From assembly GCA_015179045.1 (NCBI GenBank), contig WHUZ01000150.1, forward strand, positions 1 to 64,000: a stretch of 64,000 bases of DNA, given 5' to 3'. This document shows, piece by piece, positions 32,417 to 45,180 of this stretch; within the stretch, counting starts at the first letter, position 1, and every line of letters begins with the position of its first letter. Position numbers and translations under genes: made by a program. Source of the stretch: Kalaharituber pfeilii (lineage: Eukaryota > Ascomycota > Pezizomycetes > Pezizales > Pezizaceae). The notes under the pieces were generated by a model that had not been told where the DNA came from, did not search any database, and saw only the letters and a program-made list of their open reading frames with translations.

Positions 32417-34743
32417 ATGCATATCAAGGACAAGTTGGCCGACTCCCAGCGCTCGGGGAAGCCCATATTCTCGTTTGAATACTATGTTCCCAAGACCGCG
32501 CAGGTATGTTTACACGCCGCCACTGGAATGAGATTGCTCGTTTTCATCAGCTACCAACTCTTCGGTTACCCCCTCATGATGCGTCCCCTGATAAAACTGA
32601 CCCCTGATTGCTAGGGTGTCCAAAATTTGTATGACCGTATCGACAAGATGCATGCCCTAGGCCCTCAATTCATCGATATCACATGGAATGCCGGCGGGCG
32701 ACTGAGCAATTTGACCTGCGAGATGGTTAATGTCGCCCAAACGGTCTACGGGTTGGAAACATGCATGCACCTGACCTGCACCGGGATGCCAAAGGAGAAG
32801 GTCGACAACGCCTTGAAGGTAATATTCCGCATACAAAGCATTCTTTTGCGCATTCCAATGTCGCGTTGCTTGCTAACTGCTCGATTTCAGGAAGCGTACA
32901 AAGCTGGTTGCCAGAACATTTTGGCGGTGAGTCACACAACCCCTCCCTGGCAACCGTACAACCAGTAGGGGCTAACTGGACTTTATCCAGCTGAGAGGAG
33001 ACCCCCCCCGAGAGAAGGAGAAGTGGGAGGCCGTTTCCGGCGGCTTTCACTATGCAAAGGACCTCGTGAAGCATATCCGTGCGACCTACGGGGATTACTT
33101 TGATATCGGTGTCGCTGGTTATCCGGAAGGTTGCGACGATCAGCCGGACGCCGACTTGCTCCTGGAGCACTTGAAGGAGAAAGTCGACGCCGGCGCTTCT
33201 TTCGTCATTACCCAGATGTTCTATGATGTGGACATTTTCCTAGAATGGGTTAAAAAATGCCGAGCAATTGGTATCACCGTGCCAATCATCCCTGGTATCA
33301 TGCCGATACATACGTATGCAGCGTTCATCAGGCGAGCAACATGGACGAAATGCAAGATTCCTGAGAGGTGGATGGAGGTGCTTGAGCCGGTGAAGAATGA
33401 TGATGTCGCGGTCAGAGAAATTGGCAAGGATCTTGTTGTGGAGATGTGCAGGAAGATTTTGGATGCTGGTATATTACAGCTTCACTTGTATGCTTCTTAA
33501 TTCCTCATACCTTCCACATTCTGGCGCTGACATTCTACTGTAGCTATACTATGAATCTTGCTGCCGCTACACGCATGGTTTTGGAGGGTCTAGACCTGAT
33601 TTCCGACGGGACAAGCACTCCAAGTCTACCTTGGCGCCAGTCACTCGGCTTAAACCGCAAGGAGGAAAATGTTCGGCCCATCTTCTGGAAGAACAGGAAC
33701 AAGTCCTACGTGCAACGGACTCAGGATTGGGACGAGTTCCCTAACGGTCGCTGGGGTGACTCTAGGTCACCAGCGTACGGCGAAGTGGATAATACCTATG
33801 GAATTGGCTTACGGGGTACAAATGAGCAGAATACCAAGCTATGGGGCTACCCAAAGACAATCCGGGAAATTGCGAGTCTGTTTGTCAAGTATGTCAGCGG
33901 GGGGCTGAGCTCGTTGCCATGGAGCGATTCGCCGATTACCGCGGAGGTGGATGTCATCAAAGACAGCCTGCTTGACCTTAACCGGCGCGGGTTCTTGACG
34001 ATTAACTCGCAGCCTGCAGTCAACGGCGTCAAGTCCTCGCACCCCGTTTACGGATGGGGTCCCAAGAACGGATACGTCTACCAGAAGGCGTACTTGGAGC
34101 TCCTAGTGCACCCGAACGTGCTAGAAGAGCTCATTGCGCGAATTGAGCAGAACCCGGATTTGACGTATTACTCTGTCGACGCTGCGGGGAACCTGAAAAC
34201 GAACTCGGGAGACGGCGGGCCGAATGCGGTGACGTGGGGCGTGTATCCAGGGAAGGAGATTGTGCAGCCGACGATTGTCGAGAGCATCAGTTTCCTTGCG
34301 TGGAAGGACGAGGCGTACAGGCTGGGCAAAGACTGGGCGTCGTGCTACGCGAGCGCAAGTCCAAGCAGGCATCTCATCAAGAAGATCATGGATACCTGGT
34401 TCTTGGTGAATATCGGTGAGTCTTTTTTTTTTTCCCAAATGTCTACCTATTGGTTTTTTTGCGAGCTAATTTCCCGAATATAGTCCACAATGACTTCCAC
34501 GAGTCCCATGCCATATTTGATTTGTTTAAGGGCCTCGAGGTTCCCGAACTGGACGACGAATTAGACGTCAGCGAGAGCCTCGGGGACCTCACGGATGGAC
34601 CCGTGACAAACGGCAACAGCAAGAATGGAGTAAACGGCACGAACGGCGTTAGTGGCGTAGCTAGAGACGTCAATGGCAATGTCGAAGAAACGGATAAAAC
34701 CGCAGCAGTGCAAACCTCTCGGCCAGAGGTTATGAATAACTAA
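32417..34743 (+). CDS. MET13: Methylenetetrahydrofolate reductase
   Basis: Six exons (32417-32503, 32615-32818, 32891-32926, 32991-33487, 33544-34415, 34484-34743) join in phase to 651 residues. The enzyme reduces 5,10-methylene-THF to 5-methyl-THF with a flavin cofactor and supplies the methyl group for methionine synthesis in the cytosol. The N-terminal barrel shows FSFEYYVPKTAQGVQNLYDR, FIDITWNAGG, CMHLTCTGMP, NILALRGDPPREKEKW, GVAGYPEG and FVITQMFYDVD. The eukaryotic regulatory domain shows LPWSDSPITAE, GWGPKNGYVYQK and AVTWGVYPGKEI. Sequence is closer to yeast Met13 than Met12, and the family is usually about 600 residues. The extra 50 at the C terminus are Asn/Gly/Asp-rich and probably disordered. 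A 36-bp third exon is notable. All GT-AG borders preserve conserved motifs. Confidence 0.95.
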
Positions 34744-35430
34744 AAAAGCAATACCCTGAACTTCGCTATTGAATAGTTAAACCTCCATGTAATCTCTGTT
34801 GTATAATTTTTCTTATTTTAATATATTTGTGTGATTTCTATTCTTTTTCTCGTTTTCACAAGAAACGATATTTGCTTCTTCTCTTTCTCAGCAAATACAA
34901 CAAAAACCAACCAAAAAAAAAAAAGTATCTGTATACGGTCAACGGGGGGTTTTTTAACAAAAAATAAGGCAAACTTCAACATGTTTGGCGTTGGGTTGGG
35001 TTGGGTGTAGCATTTTTTTTCCTGTGTTTCTTTTCATTGGGCGCTTTTTTGCGGGGAAAACAATATATGTATGGGGAAGGGGGGCATTTGTTGAAAGATT
35101 TGTATTGGGCTTTGTTTTCGCTTTTATGTTAGGTTCGGGAAGGGAGGGTGAGAGAAGATTTTTCCCCGCAAAAAGGTTTTTGTTGGGGGGGGGGGAGGGG
35201 GGGGGTAGTTGAGGACCTTCAACGGTTCTACTTAGTAGTGGTATTTCTTGAGTATTAATTTTTTTAAAAAAGAAAATATGAGAAAGAGTTTTGATTTTAT
35301 TTTTGCGCAATAATGAGTGAAGAGTGTAACATTTGGAAAAAGTTTTTTTTTGGGGGATGTTTTTTATGTTTTGAAGTATATGACACCTTTTTTTGTGTGT
35401 GTGTGTTTCCGGGATTTTGCGTGCGGCTCG
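34744..35430. other. MET13 3' region, low complexity
   Basis: An AT-rich 3'UTR-like part (TTAATATATTTGTG) is followed by G-tracts (35185-35205), T-runs and a (GT)n tract at 35394-35408. No gene is supported. Confidence 0.5.
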
Positions 35431-36713
35431 TTAGCGGTGGGGGTGTGGATGATACCTTGGTAGGGAACCGCAAAGCAAAGGGAAGGGAAAATGTAAGGGA
35501 AACGGAAGGGGTATATCATAAGTTCCTGTGTAGGTAGGGGTTAGTTTTAGTTTACTGATATATATACATATATATACCAGTCCATTCGTAAAGTTGATTC
35601 AGTTCCGGGGCTAAAAGAAACTTTATGTTTTATCCTCTTCCTGCCCATTGGTACATAATTATATCCTACGCTTCCGTTTCATGTCCCATGTATTCCCTCC
35701 CCCCCGTATGTAACGTATCTTATCTTATCTATCTACTACACTCGGGAGTTTTTCTTCTCACTCACTCTCAACCTATAACATACAGTACCTTCCCCCTTCC
35801 TTTCTTCCTTCAACCCACTCACGTATCTCATTCTGGGTCAGAATTCGCATGTATATGTATACACACACAAACACAAAAAGTTATATTTATATATAATACA
35901 GAAAGAATTTTTCGATATAGATATATAGATATGATCAGTACCCCAAGTACTGCTACTACTACTACTTACTACCCAAACTATTATTAAGAATATATATACT
36001 TATACTGCCGGCGGGGTTGGGGTTAGGTACTTAGGTAGGTAGGTAGATGGTAGGATGGACGGAGGAGGTGAGTACTGTCCTCTCTCCTTACGACGGCAGA
36101 ACTTCCATTCTACATGCCGTCGTCCCCTCTCTTGTCCCTCCAACCCTCTTTTAAGCCCCCCCTTTGCGCCCCCATATACCAAAGGCTCGCTATCATATAC
36201 TTTGGGGCTACATTGTACCAGACTAACTCATAATCCCCTTCTTCTATTCATACGCTACATATGGATAACTCAATACTCAACGTGTTCATGTAACATATTG
36301 TATATACCCCCCCCCCGCTTACTTTGTTACTGTATACATCTCACCCCCCATACATACATATTTAGCTCCCCGCACCTTCAATTACGCACAAGTTTAACTG
36401 GACCGGAACTATGTCGGAATGTGTACAAAATTCTAGCTATAAATGAAGAAAAACGTGAGAACCCCCACCCAACCCTCTTCAGCCATCCGGCGATTAAAAA
36501 AAGCAAGCGAATACTCTCTCCGGTGAATTGTAAAGAGTTATATTGAGTTATTCGGGTATATATGAATCATGAGAAACGGAACAAGAATGCAGAATCAAAG
36601 CATGGATACTTGAATAAACATAAACAAAACAATCTGAAAAATAGATAATAGCGCCATAACAAATTCCCGTAGAAAAGCTTTCCTAATCCGTAGTGTTCTG
36701 ACACTCTATTTTG
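35431..36713 (-). repeat. 3' flank of NLR copy C with dispersed repeat
   Basis: Reverse-complement homologue of the 3' flanks of A and B, and collinear with 47745-49000 beside D from GGTGTGGATGATACCTTGGT onward. It includes an LTR 3' scrap (35612-35656), the dispersed repeat (about 35700-36020, with TACTGCCGGCGGGG), the variable C/G tracts and the conserved 3'UTR-like part next to the stop. No gene is supported. Confidence 0.6.
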
Positions 36714-39700
36714 TTACTTCAGAGCTGCCTGACATCTTTCTACACCCTTCAAACTCCAAAGAGTATCTGGATGATCAGCGCCCAGTGCCTTTTCTCTTCC
36801 TGCTAATGCCCGCTGATATAGCTCTAGTGCCTGACTATATTTCTCTTGCCTTTTATATAGCACTGCCATATTGTGGACAGTTCGAAGGGTGTCTGGATGG
36901 TCTGTGCCCAGTGATTTTTCATACCCTGCTAATGCCCGCTGATATAGCTCTAGTGCCTGACTATATTTCCCTTGATTTTCATATAGCACTGCCATATTGT
37001 GGACAGCAGTAAGGGTGTCTGGATGGTCTGTGCCCAGTGATTTTTCATACCCTGCTAATGCCCGCTGATATAGCTCTAGTGCCTGACTATATTTCCCTGG
37101 ATTTTCATATAGCACTGCCATATTGTGGACAGTATCAAGGGTGCTTGGATGGTCAGCACCCAGTGATTTTTCATACCCTGCTAATGCCCGCTGATACAGC
37201 TGTAGTGCCTGGCTATATTTCCCTTGCTTTCGATATACTATTGCCATGTTATGGACAGTACCAAGGGTACTTAGATGGTCAGCACCCAGTGATTTTTCAT
37301 ACCCTGCCAATGCCCGCTGATACAGTTCCAGTGCCTGGCTATATTTCCCTTGCTTTTCATATACTAGTGCCACGCAGATGATAGTATTAAGGGTGTGTAA
37401 GTGGTCAGCACCCAGTGATTTTTCATACCCTGCTAATGCCCGCTTATACAGTTCCAGTGCCTGGTTATATTTCCCTTGATTGAGATATACTCCTGCCATA
37501 TCATAAATGGTACCCAGGGTTTTCGAGTGGTTTGTGCCAAGCGACTTCTGATTTGCAACTAATAAAGCTGTACACATTTCTTCTGCCTTTCCGTAGTGAC
37601 CGTGATTGTTGTAGGCCCTGTGGAAAGTATCCACAGCTGCCAGTGACTCCTTCTTTTCCAATGGTAGATACTTCATTTGCCTTTCTGCAGCAAAAAGATG
37701 TGGCAAGTTTCGCCGCTCAAAGATCCAGTCACTGACCTCACGCTCTCTGTCTTCGGGAACATCGATTCCAGATGCGACCATAAGAAAAGCTTCAATAGCA
37801 TATTTTTGATATTCGTCGGGCTCCATCTCCAGTTTCCATAGAATGCAAAGGTGAACTAGTGGGTGGATATTGAAACTATCGTATGTCTCCGTCCGCTTAG
37901 CAATCGAGTATGAGAAGAGCAGGTGGATTGAGTCTGTCAGGCTTGTATCTATAATGATGTATAAGTACAAATTTTATGTTTCTAAAAATATACGATTGCC
38001 TACCATTCGTAGCTAAGTTCATTCCTCGCCTCAAAAAATCCTCGCATATATCATTATTATCAAGAAACGCACATAATGACAACAGCTTTGCAGCTTTCGG
38101 ATTTTGGTTCTTGATTGCATTAAATGACAACTCCCATGTAGCAAAGACAGATCTATCATCCTTTCCCACTTTCCATTTCCTGCTCAAAAGGTGATTGAAA
38201 TTTGTCTTATACTCTCTGAGATAATGACTGAATAAACATTGCTGAACGCTGATATACGCCCCAGCCTGAGCTATGGCAAGGGGAAGGTAACCGAGGTTTT
38301 GCACAATTGCGACTACTGCTGCTGCTTCCTCAAGTTTGCGCTCTATATTTGGATTAATTAGTGAACTATATTTAGGTACATTATTCACTTACCCTCAGGA
38401 GCGAGCTTTTCCAAATCTAGCCTTGCGCTGGTTAAAAGTAACTTTTCCGCTTCATTGTTCTGCATTTGATGTACTTCTAAACCCCTTCGGCCCTGTATAC
38501 TCTCACGTCTTCTGCTGGTAATGATTATAGTCCCAAAGTCACATGAAGGAATGTAATGATTTATGTCGAAGGATTCCAGGTCATCCAGGTTGTCAAACAC
38601 AAGTAGCCATTTGTTGTTCTGTTTGGCAGTTAACCATTTCTTTACAGCTTTGATAACATGTTGCTCTTCTTCTGGTTTTTCTGTACTAAAAAGTCCTGCC
38701 GAGTCGAGCTTGCCAGCCATACAAAGGAGATTGCCGATATGTTTGTAGTCCGGCTCATCTAAGAGTGAGGCATGATGCTCAATTAATTGCTCCATAATTT
38801 GAATAAAACTGGTTTTTGTTGTCTGCTCGCTAGCTGCATTGATCCAAAAAGCCGATGAGTAGTCTTTGCGATGACGATAAACAAATTCCAATGCAATCTG
38901 TGTCTTCCCCATACCCCCCATCCCATGAAGCACTACCTGGGTAATACCCATTGCAGCCCTGCCTTCACCTATCTCATGTGCTAGCTGCTCGAGGAGGTAT
39001 TCCCTTCCAACAAAATCAGGATTCTGCCGAACGTCGGAAATGTTGATTGGAATATTGAAAGATAAACTAAGCCGTGTCTTGGGTATGGTTTGAGTCTGGA
39101 GTACACTGATAGGAGTGGAATCGGGTGGTAATACGTTGAAGAGGCCATCTATATACTCCTTCAGCTGGTCTATCAGTTCGTTACAATTTGCCTTGTCCAT
39201 GCCAGCCCAACGCAGCTTGCGATAGATAGACAGAGACTGCTGTACTTTCTGTGCAGCATTACTCAGGGAGGCAATCTCTTCTTGTAGACCTGGAAGCAAT
39301 TGTGTGCTGGTGAGGGTCTTTGGGTTTTCTAAAAGACAGAGATCACTATGGTTCAGAGTAAGCCCTGAAGGCTGAGGGCTTGGGCTTGTAGCCCGACTAG
39401 TGTTTGCTGGATTTGGAGATTTGGAACGGAGCCTAGGAAATAGTTTGCTGACCCCAAGACGGTCACGTATTCTCTTCTTGTCATTCGTTTCAGGCTCGAT
39501 TTGATATTTTGATTGCAACTCGGCGATCTTGGTAAACACATAAACAATCCTCGCTAGGCCAGCTGCTGCATATCTATACTGCTCGTCATTAGGGTCAAGA
39601 TGTTGGAGTTGCTTGCTGGAGGTGTTGCCAGTGTCCAGTCCCCAAGCTTTCTCCCACCGCTTCAGTCGAAGCCCTTCCGTCCGGAGACCATGCAATATGG

Positions 39701-39827
39701 AATCATGCGTATAGCCGACTTCTTTCATTCCAGAATAAATGTCGGCACACTCTCGAGCGACTTGGGCTAGTTGTAGCGTCAGTCCAGCAAGTCCGGCCAG
39801 TCCGGCAGCAGAGGCGGCTAATTCCAT
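36714..39827 (-). CDS. NLR copy C: HeLo - NB-ARC - TPR STAND protein (intact)
   Basis: Exons 38393-39827, 38004-38342 and 36714-37948 (complement) give 1002 residues with borders identical to copy A. The HeLo domain, P-loop HGMGGMGKTQ, Walker B LLVFDNLDD and GLPLA-type motif are all present. The array has six TPRs. One lost T near the 3' end (GTAAC instead of GTTAAC) creates a TAA three codons earlier than in A and B, which should be harmless. Within the NB-ARC it has MGITQVVLHGM and DINHYIPS, where the others have D at both variable positions. Start chosen at 39827. An in-frame upstream ATG at 39938 would add 37 residues but lies within or before the predicted 5'UTR intron. Confidence 0.88.
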
Positions 39828-40680
39828 GTTGTTGAGGAGATTAAACAAGCTAAAAAAAAAAATACACATGATGGTCAGTCTCGCCATGGTTGAGGGGGAA
39901 CTCAGGGTGGGTTTATTACTTGATCTGTCAGAATTCAAAGGCAGCTCTTCTTATCGCGAGCTCAAGCGGGTCGGAGACTTAGTCTGAAGCTCTTTACTAG
40001 CACTTGAATCGGAAACTTGGGATTTCACCATACGCTTGCGAGGTGTACACGGATTATTGCGACAGCAAAACTCTTGAGATGGAATATGTTGAGGGGAAGG
40101 CTATGGGCGCACTGGATTGGGCGCCGCATCGTGCAGCTGCTCTGCAGAATATTAAATAGCCCAACCTGTGGACGCTGTGCGGTGGCTGCAATGCTCGTAT
40201 AGGTCCTGACTCCCTGAGCCTCAAGTGCTCATGTCCCACCCGCTGTCCTGGTGTCCACGCGATTGCCCCTGCCGAATGCCCTCCCCTTGCTGCTCCACCG
40301 GACTCAAGGAAACAGAGGACGGAAAGGAAACAGAGGACGGAAAGGAAACAGAGGACGGAAAGGAAACAGAGGACGGAAAGGAAACAGAGGACGGAAAGGA
40401 AACAGAGGACGGAAAGGAAACAGAGGACGGAAAGGAAACAGAGGACGGAAAGGAAACAGAGGACGGAAAGGAAACAGAGGACGGAAAGGAAACAGAGGAC
40501 GGAAAGGAAACAGAGGACGGAAAGGAAACAGAGGACGGAAAGGATGGTTGATATAAAAGAGATTGATTTAGAAAAAATAGCATACCTAATGGGAAGATCT
40601 AGTCTTCTGTTTCCATTTCTCATCTAAGTTAGCCTCTCCGTACTATAATTCATTACTTTTTATTCTACGTTTCAGTTTTT
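39828..40680 (-). promoter_or_regulatory. 5' leader of NLR copy C
   Basis: Same leader as the other copies, with the predicted 5'UTR intron next to the start (T-tract seen as A-run at 39852-39861). It contains the expanded 18-bp minisatellite at about 40313-40546. The long frames over it on either strand are products of the 18-bp period and are not conserved in A, B or D. Confidence 0.5.
40313..40546. repeat. 13 x 18-bp minisatellite in NLR leader
   Basis: Thirteen copies, all identical by eye, of the unit GAAACAGAGGACGGAAAG. Copies A and B have this sequence once at the same place, and copy D has a truncated single unit. The expansion is therefore specific to copy C and young. Confidence 0.93.
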
Positions 40681-40998
40681 CATTTCATTGGCCCATGTTT
40701 TCTTTTTCGTTTTTTTTTGTTCCCAATATCCTATTCTACCTATCTACGCTGGGTTCCTCTAAGCTATACTTGCAACTTTATCTTTGGTCTTTAAACAATA
40801 CAGGATCGCATATATTTAAACCAAACAGAAAGAGAGCGATTTTTATACAAAAGACTTTCGATTTGATATATATCTCACTACTGCTTCCAAGACATCACGA
40901 TTAGAAGATAAATCCTCCCTATACCGCCGGCGGGAGAATAGGTCAGAGAATGCAGGATCGGGGAATTGTCTTTTGTGCTCCGTCTCTTCTCTATGTTT
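40681..40998 (-). repeat. Dispersed repeat copy upstream of NLR copy C
   Basis: Reverse complement of the block at 21091-21360, with TACCGCCGGCGGG at 40921-40933 and GATTTTTATACAAAAGACTT in the middle. No gene is supported. Confidence 0.55.
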
Positions 40999-41118
40999 TG
41001 TTAGGGAAGAACTCTGAATCCGGTAAAAAACCACAGAAATTGCACTAATCCAAAAAACGGTTCCTAGTTCGGACCGAGCTAACACGAAAAATGGTAATGA
41101 AGGAAGTCTTTAAAAGAT
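40999..41118 (+). mobile_element. Left part of an older-Copia solo LTR split by a transposon
   Basis: Begins TGTTAGGGAAGAACTCTGAA. It runs to the TAAAAGAT duplication, where the 4.3 kb TIR element enters, and resumes at 45398-45510 before being truncated again. Confidence 0.65.
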
Positions 41119-41542
41119 AGTCTGGTTGCACTACCCCTCGTAGAGGGTCTGGTCCAAAACATTATTTTTAGTATGGGGCCCGGTTCAAGATGGTGTTTTG
41201 GCAGACGACACCAATAGTCTATTAGTTTAGTACACTTATGCTGGTACTCTACACTTGTTCTCTGGGTACGACAACACACCTATTTCCTATTCAACCAGAT
41301 TACATCTTGTACTAACATTCGATATACTTAATATCTCATGTATGCATTCAGCGTGCTTATTATGCTCGATATCTTATGCACATGCTTAGTATACTCAATG
41401 TACTTAATATCTCATAGGTGTGTTCAATATGCTTAGCATTCCTAGTATCTTATATGTGCATGCACTCAATATGCTTAACATGCTCAATATACTCTATATT
41501 TCCAATATATCATATGCATACTCAGTATACTCAATATGCTCA

Positions 41543-41790
41543 ATGTTACAGCTTACCAAACTGTAGGGTGGGCAGTCGGTGGATGTACGCACGCATACGC
41601 AATGCAGGTAACATATGATAGCAAAGGCATTGCAGTCATGAAATGAGTGCTATATAAGCTATGCAGATGACTAGTGAGCATCGCTAGTTAAGTATCTTTT
41701 TGGCCTAGCAGATAGTAACTCTCTGCATTTACTACCTCTATTAAAGTATCTTTGTACTCTGCAATAGTTCTTCATACTTTGTAATGGTAT
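41543..41790 (+). repeat. LTR remnant
   Basis: TGTTACAGCTTACCAAACTG, GTAGGGTGGGCAGTCGGTGG, a GCTATATAAGC TATA-like box and GATAGTAACTCTCTGCATTT align with 62564-62775 and with the window start. Both ends are decayed and no coding sequence is attached. Confidence 0.55.
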
Positions 41791-42029
41791 CTTTATGGTC
41801 TATACTATATCAGCAATAATGAAAATAGTGTCCTGGTGCGTGGGTACAGACTGAGCATAATGAGCTATTGATCAGTATACTTTCGGGTTGCTGAGGCATG
41901 AGCTGAAACCTCAGTGGTAGGAAATTGTGCAATGTACCTATGCGCAGAAAATAACAGTATTCTTTAATGTGAAAAATGCAACAGGTGTAGCAGAAGTAAA
42001 TGGCCTGAGAGGTACTACGGAATCCTATC

Positions 42030-42960
42030 AATAGACTCCTTTCTATGCTGCAAGCTGTAGCAGAGTGAGCTCAACTTTACAAGTACGACAGTGCTGAATT
42101 TAACAGGTATGGCAAGCCCCCTTCTATAGTGGAAGATGCACTAGTAGAATGAGCTGAACTTAACAGGTATGGCAGGTCCTATACAATGGTGTGAGATAAA
42201 GGCAGCATGAGTCGAATTTAGCAGATACAATAGGCCCTATACGATGGCATGAGATGTGGCAAAATGAGCCAAATTTAGTAGGTATCACAGGTCCTATACG
42301 TGAGATGTAGCAGAATTACCTCAATTTAATAGGTTATTCAGGTCTATTTCCACCGCACGAGATGTAGTAGAATGAGCTGAATTTGAGAGGTATGGAACGT
42401 CCTACACGACAGCGCAAGATGTAGTAGAATGAGCTCAATTTACAGGTATAGTAGGTCCATTTCCACTGCATGAGATGTGGTAGAATGAGGCCCAATTTGA
42501 TAAGTACATCAGGTCTCCTCGACGGCATGCAATGAGGGAATATGAGCTCAATTCAACAGGTATGGCAACTCCCACTCGTAGCATGAGCTCAGCTTAATAG
42601 ATATGACAGGTCTTCATCGACCGCGCGCGATGTGGCAATATGAGCAGGCCCCTCTCGACGGCATGTGATATGGCAACATGAGCTCAACTTAACAGGTATG
42701 GCAGTGCCCTCTCGATGGCGCGAGATATGGCAGCATGAGCTCAACTGAACAGGTATGGCAGCCCTTCTCGATGGCGTGACATATACTGCAGAATGAGCTC
42801 TATTGACAGGTATGGCAGGGCTCCATGCTAGCGAGAGATGAGCCAGAATATAACAGCTACGGCAGCTCTTCTTGATAGCTCGAGATGCACCATAGCGAGC
42901 TATGGCAATGTGGGCTATATTTACATGAAAGAGCTAGAGCGGTAGAGCGATATACGATGG
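42030..42960. repeat. 57-bp satellite, inverted relative to 6.4-9.5 kb
   Basis: Repeats of GAATGAGCTCAATTTAACAG and GGTATGGCAGGTCCTATACG with ATGGCATGAGATGTGGCA. This is the reverse complement of the satellite at 6367-9545, more diverged and AT-shifted (many C-to-T type differences). Confidence 0.75.
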
Positions 42961-43539
42961 CATGGCATGGTGGAATGGTGAAAATGGTACCTGTATATAG
43001 ATCATAATAGCTAGAAATAAATAACCTTGTTTTTTTTTGTTTTTTTGTTTTTTTTTATTCCATTGATCGCATGCTGGAAATGAATAATTAGTTATTCAAT
43101 GTGCCATGGTATCGACATTGTGGATGGCATTACCAGCATATAGGTCCTTATACCGACTGCACACCTGGGCTACGAGAGTAGGCACGTCTAACTGAGAGGT
43201 ATCATCAATTATGCCCTAGGTGAGGCAAGTGATTTTAGTTCCACCGGGCGCAATACAGCACGATAAGTGGTTACATTATACGTTGAGTATGCAATACGAG
43301 TTTGTAAAAACGCCGGGGGCTGTAGGCGTTCAGGGCGAACCTGCCATGCCCTGGGTGTAGGGTTTCCACCCAGCGGAAATATTTTTTTTGCTGATGCATT
43401 TGTTGTTGTAGATGAATGTCACTTGGTAGAGGATTGGTAAGTTCAAAATTATTGGGTGTCATCGCAATTTATGTGGGTGTCATGGTACTTTTGTGCGAGT
43501 GACAGCTGAGTATCGTTACGAGAGTGTTGGTGTCTTGGG

Positions 43540-44075
43540 GGGTTCTGTGGGAGTCGTCGCACTTGTACCTGGTGTCTTGGGGGTGTCGTCGCACTTGTAC
43601 CTGGTGTCTTGGGGGGTTCTGTGGGTGTCGTCGCACTTGTACCTGGTGTCTTGGGGATACATGTGGGTGCCGTCGCACTTGTACCTGGGTGTCGTCGCAC
43701 TTGCACTTGGTGTCTTGGAGGTATATGTGGGTGCCATTGCACTTGTACCTGGGCATCGTCGCACTTGTACCTGAGTGCCATTGTACTTGTACCTGGTGCC
43801 TTAGGGGTACATATAGGTGTTGTCGCACTTGTACCTGGTGTCTTGGGGGGTTCTGTGGGTGTCATCACACTTGTACTTGGTGTCTTGGGGATACATGTGG
43901 GTGCCGTCGCACTTGTACCTGGGTGTCGTCGCACTTGCACTTGGTGTCTTGGAGGTATATGTGGGTGCCGTCGCACTTGTACCTGGGCGTCGTCGCACTT
44001 GTTGTACCTGAGTGCCGTTGTACTTGTACCTGGTGCCTTAGGGGTACATATAGGTGTCGTCGCACTTGTATCATC
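43540..44075. repeat. Minisatellite, 30-45 bp units
   Basis: Tandem variants of GTCGTCGCACTTGTACCTGG and TGTCTTGGGGGGTTCTGTGG in higher-order order; 43600-43800 is largely repeated at 43840-44040. All six frames are open because the unit lacks stop codons, so the overlapping open frames here are not genes. Confidence 0.85.
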
Positions 44076-45180
44076 CTTCTACGCTTGATGCCTACAAAAT
44101 ATTAATGAATTTACTGTTCAATATTGCTAATACTGATTTGAGATTAGGAGAAATGAATTCTGAATAGATTTTTCAAGATTAGATACTTTCCACTACAAAA
44201 ATCCCTAAAGTACTCTTTAGAATGTATACAGCAATAGCTATACCAGAGAAACTTAAACAAATTAGGAAGGGTCTTGAGATTTAGAAGATAGCAATCAGTA
44301 TCATGGAACCGATCAATAGAACTAATCTATTTTTTGTAGCTTATAAGATCTGTAGGAGAGATGATATTGGAGGAGCTGGAGATCTTGATTTCTGAATTCT
44401 CTTATATAAAGATCAGGAGAGAGAGTATGACTAAAGAGAGATTCCTTCTACTATTATCTATATGGATAATAAATTATTGCCCATCAAATTATAGAGAATA
44501 TGAAGCACATTGAGCGCATCATGAGGTATAGAGAATATGAAGCACATTGATCGCAGCATGAGATATAGAGAGTATTGAGCATATTGAGTGCATGCATGAG
44601 ATATTAAACATGTTAAGTATATTAAGCATATTTATTACACGCATGAGATCTTGAGTGGAGATGGCATCATCCCCATGCTGAAGGTGATATACAAATTAGA
44701 GTAGCCATAAAAGAGCCCTATACTGACTCAGGATAGTGTGATACCGAAGGTAATGTACAAATGGTGCGGGCTACGAAAGAACCCTATGCTGACTGCCAGT
44801 GTCAGGGTACGAATAGTGGGGGCCATGAAAGAACCCCATGCCAACTACCAGTGTCGGGATGCAAGTCAATTATTAAAATTGCATTGTGAACACCCAAATG
44901 CATCTAGACGCAATGATCATTGAGCAAAGGCTCACTTATAGTATCAGGATGTACCAGGATAGAAGATTTAGTGTCAGGATGCACCAGGGTAAAAGATCTA
45001 ACGTTAGGATACTGGGATGCATTATGATAGCATTTGCACTTGGTGTGAGTTCTGAGTCGGTTTTTCTAAGTAAGTCGGGTTTCGGGTCAGTTTGTCATGC
45101 CATAAAACATACCCTACTTGGCTGCAATAATGTACAACTACTACTCGGCTGCCGAGTGAGCCAGTATGAGTTGTATATAC
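44076..45180. other. Unassigned right interior of the 4.3 kb element
   Basis: AT-rich with repeated CCTATGCTGACTGCCAGTGT-like segments (44710-44860) and TGAGCATATTGAGTGCAT-like subterminal repeats. No gene is supported. Confidence 0.4.

Noticed and set aside
40313..40546. CRISPR-like regular repeat
   Set aside because: Units are directly adjacent without spacers, and the genome is eukaryotic.
40054..40623. Frame of 189 residues with LSVLCF repeated thirteen times, and Lys/Glu-rich frames on the opposite strand
   Set aside because: Product of the 18-bp minisatellite. The frame around it is broken by indels in copies A, B and D.
43493..44105. Several overlapping frames of up to 193 residues on both strands
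   Set aside because: All frames are open because of the minisatellite. No conserved motif was seen.
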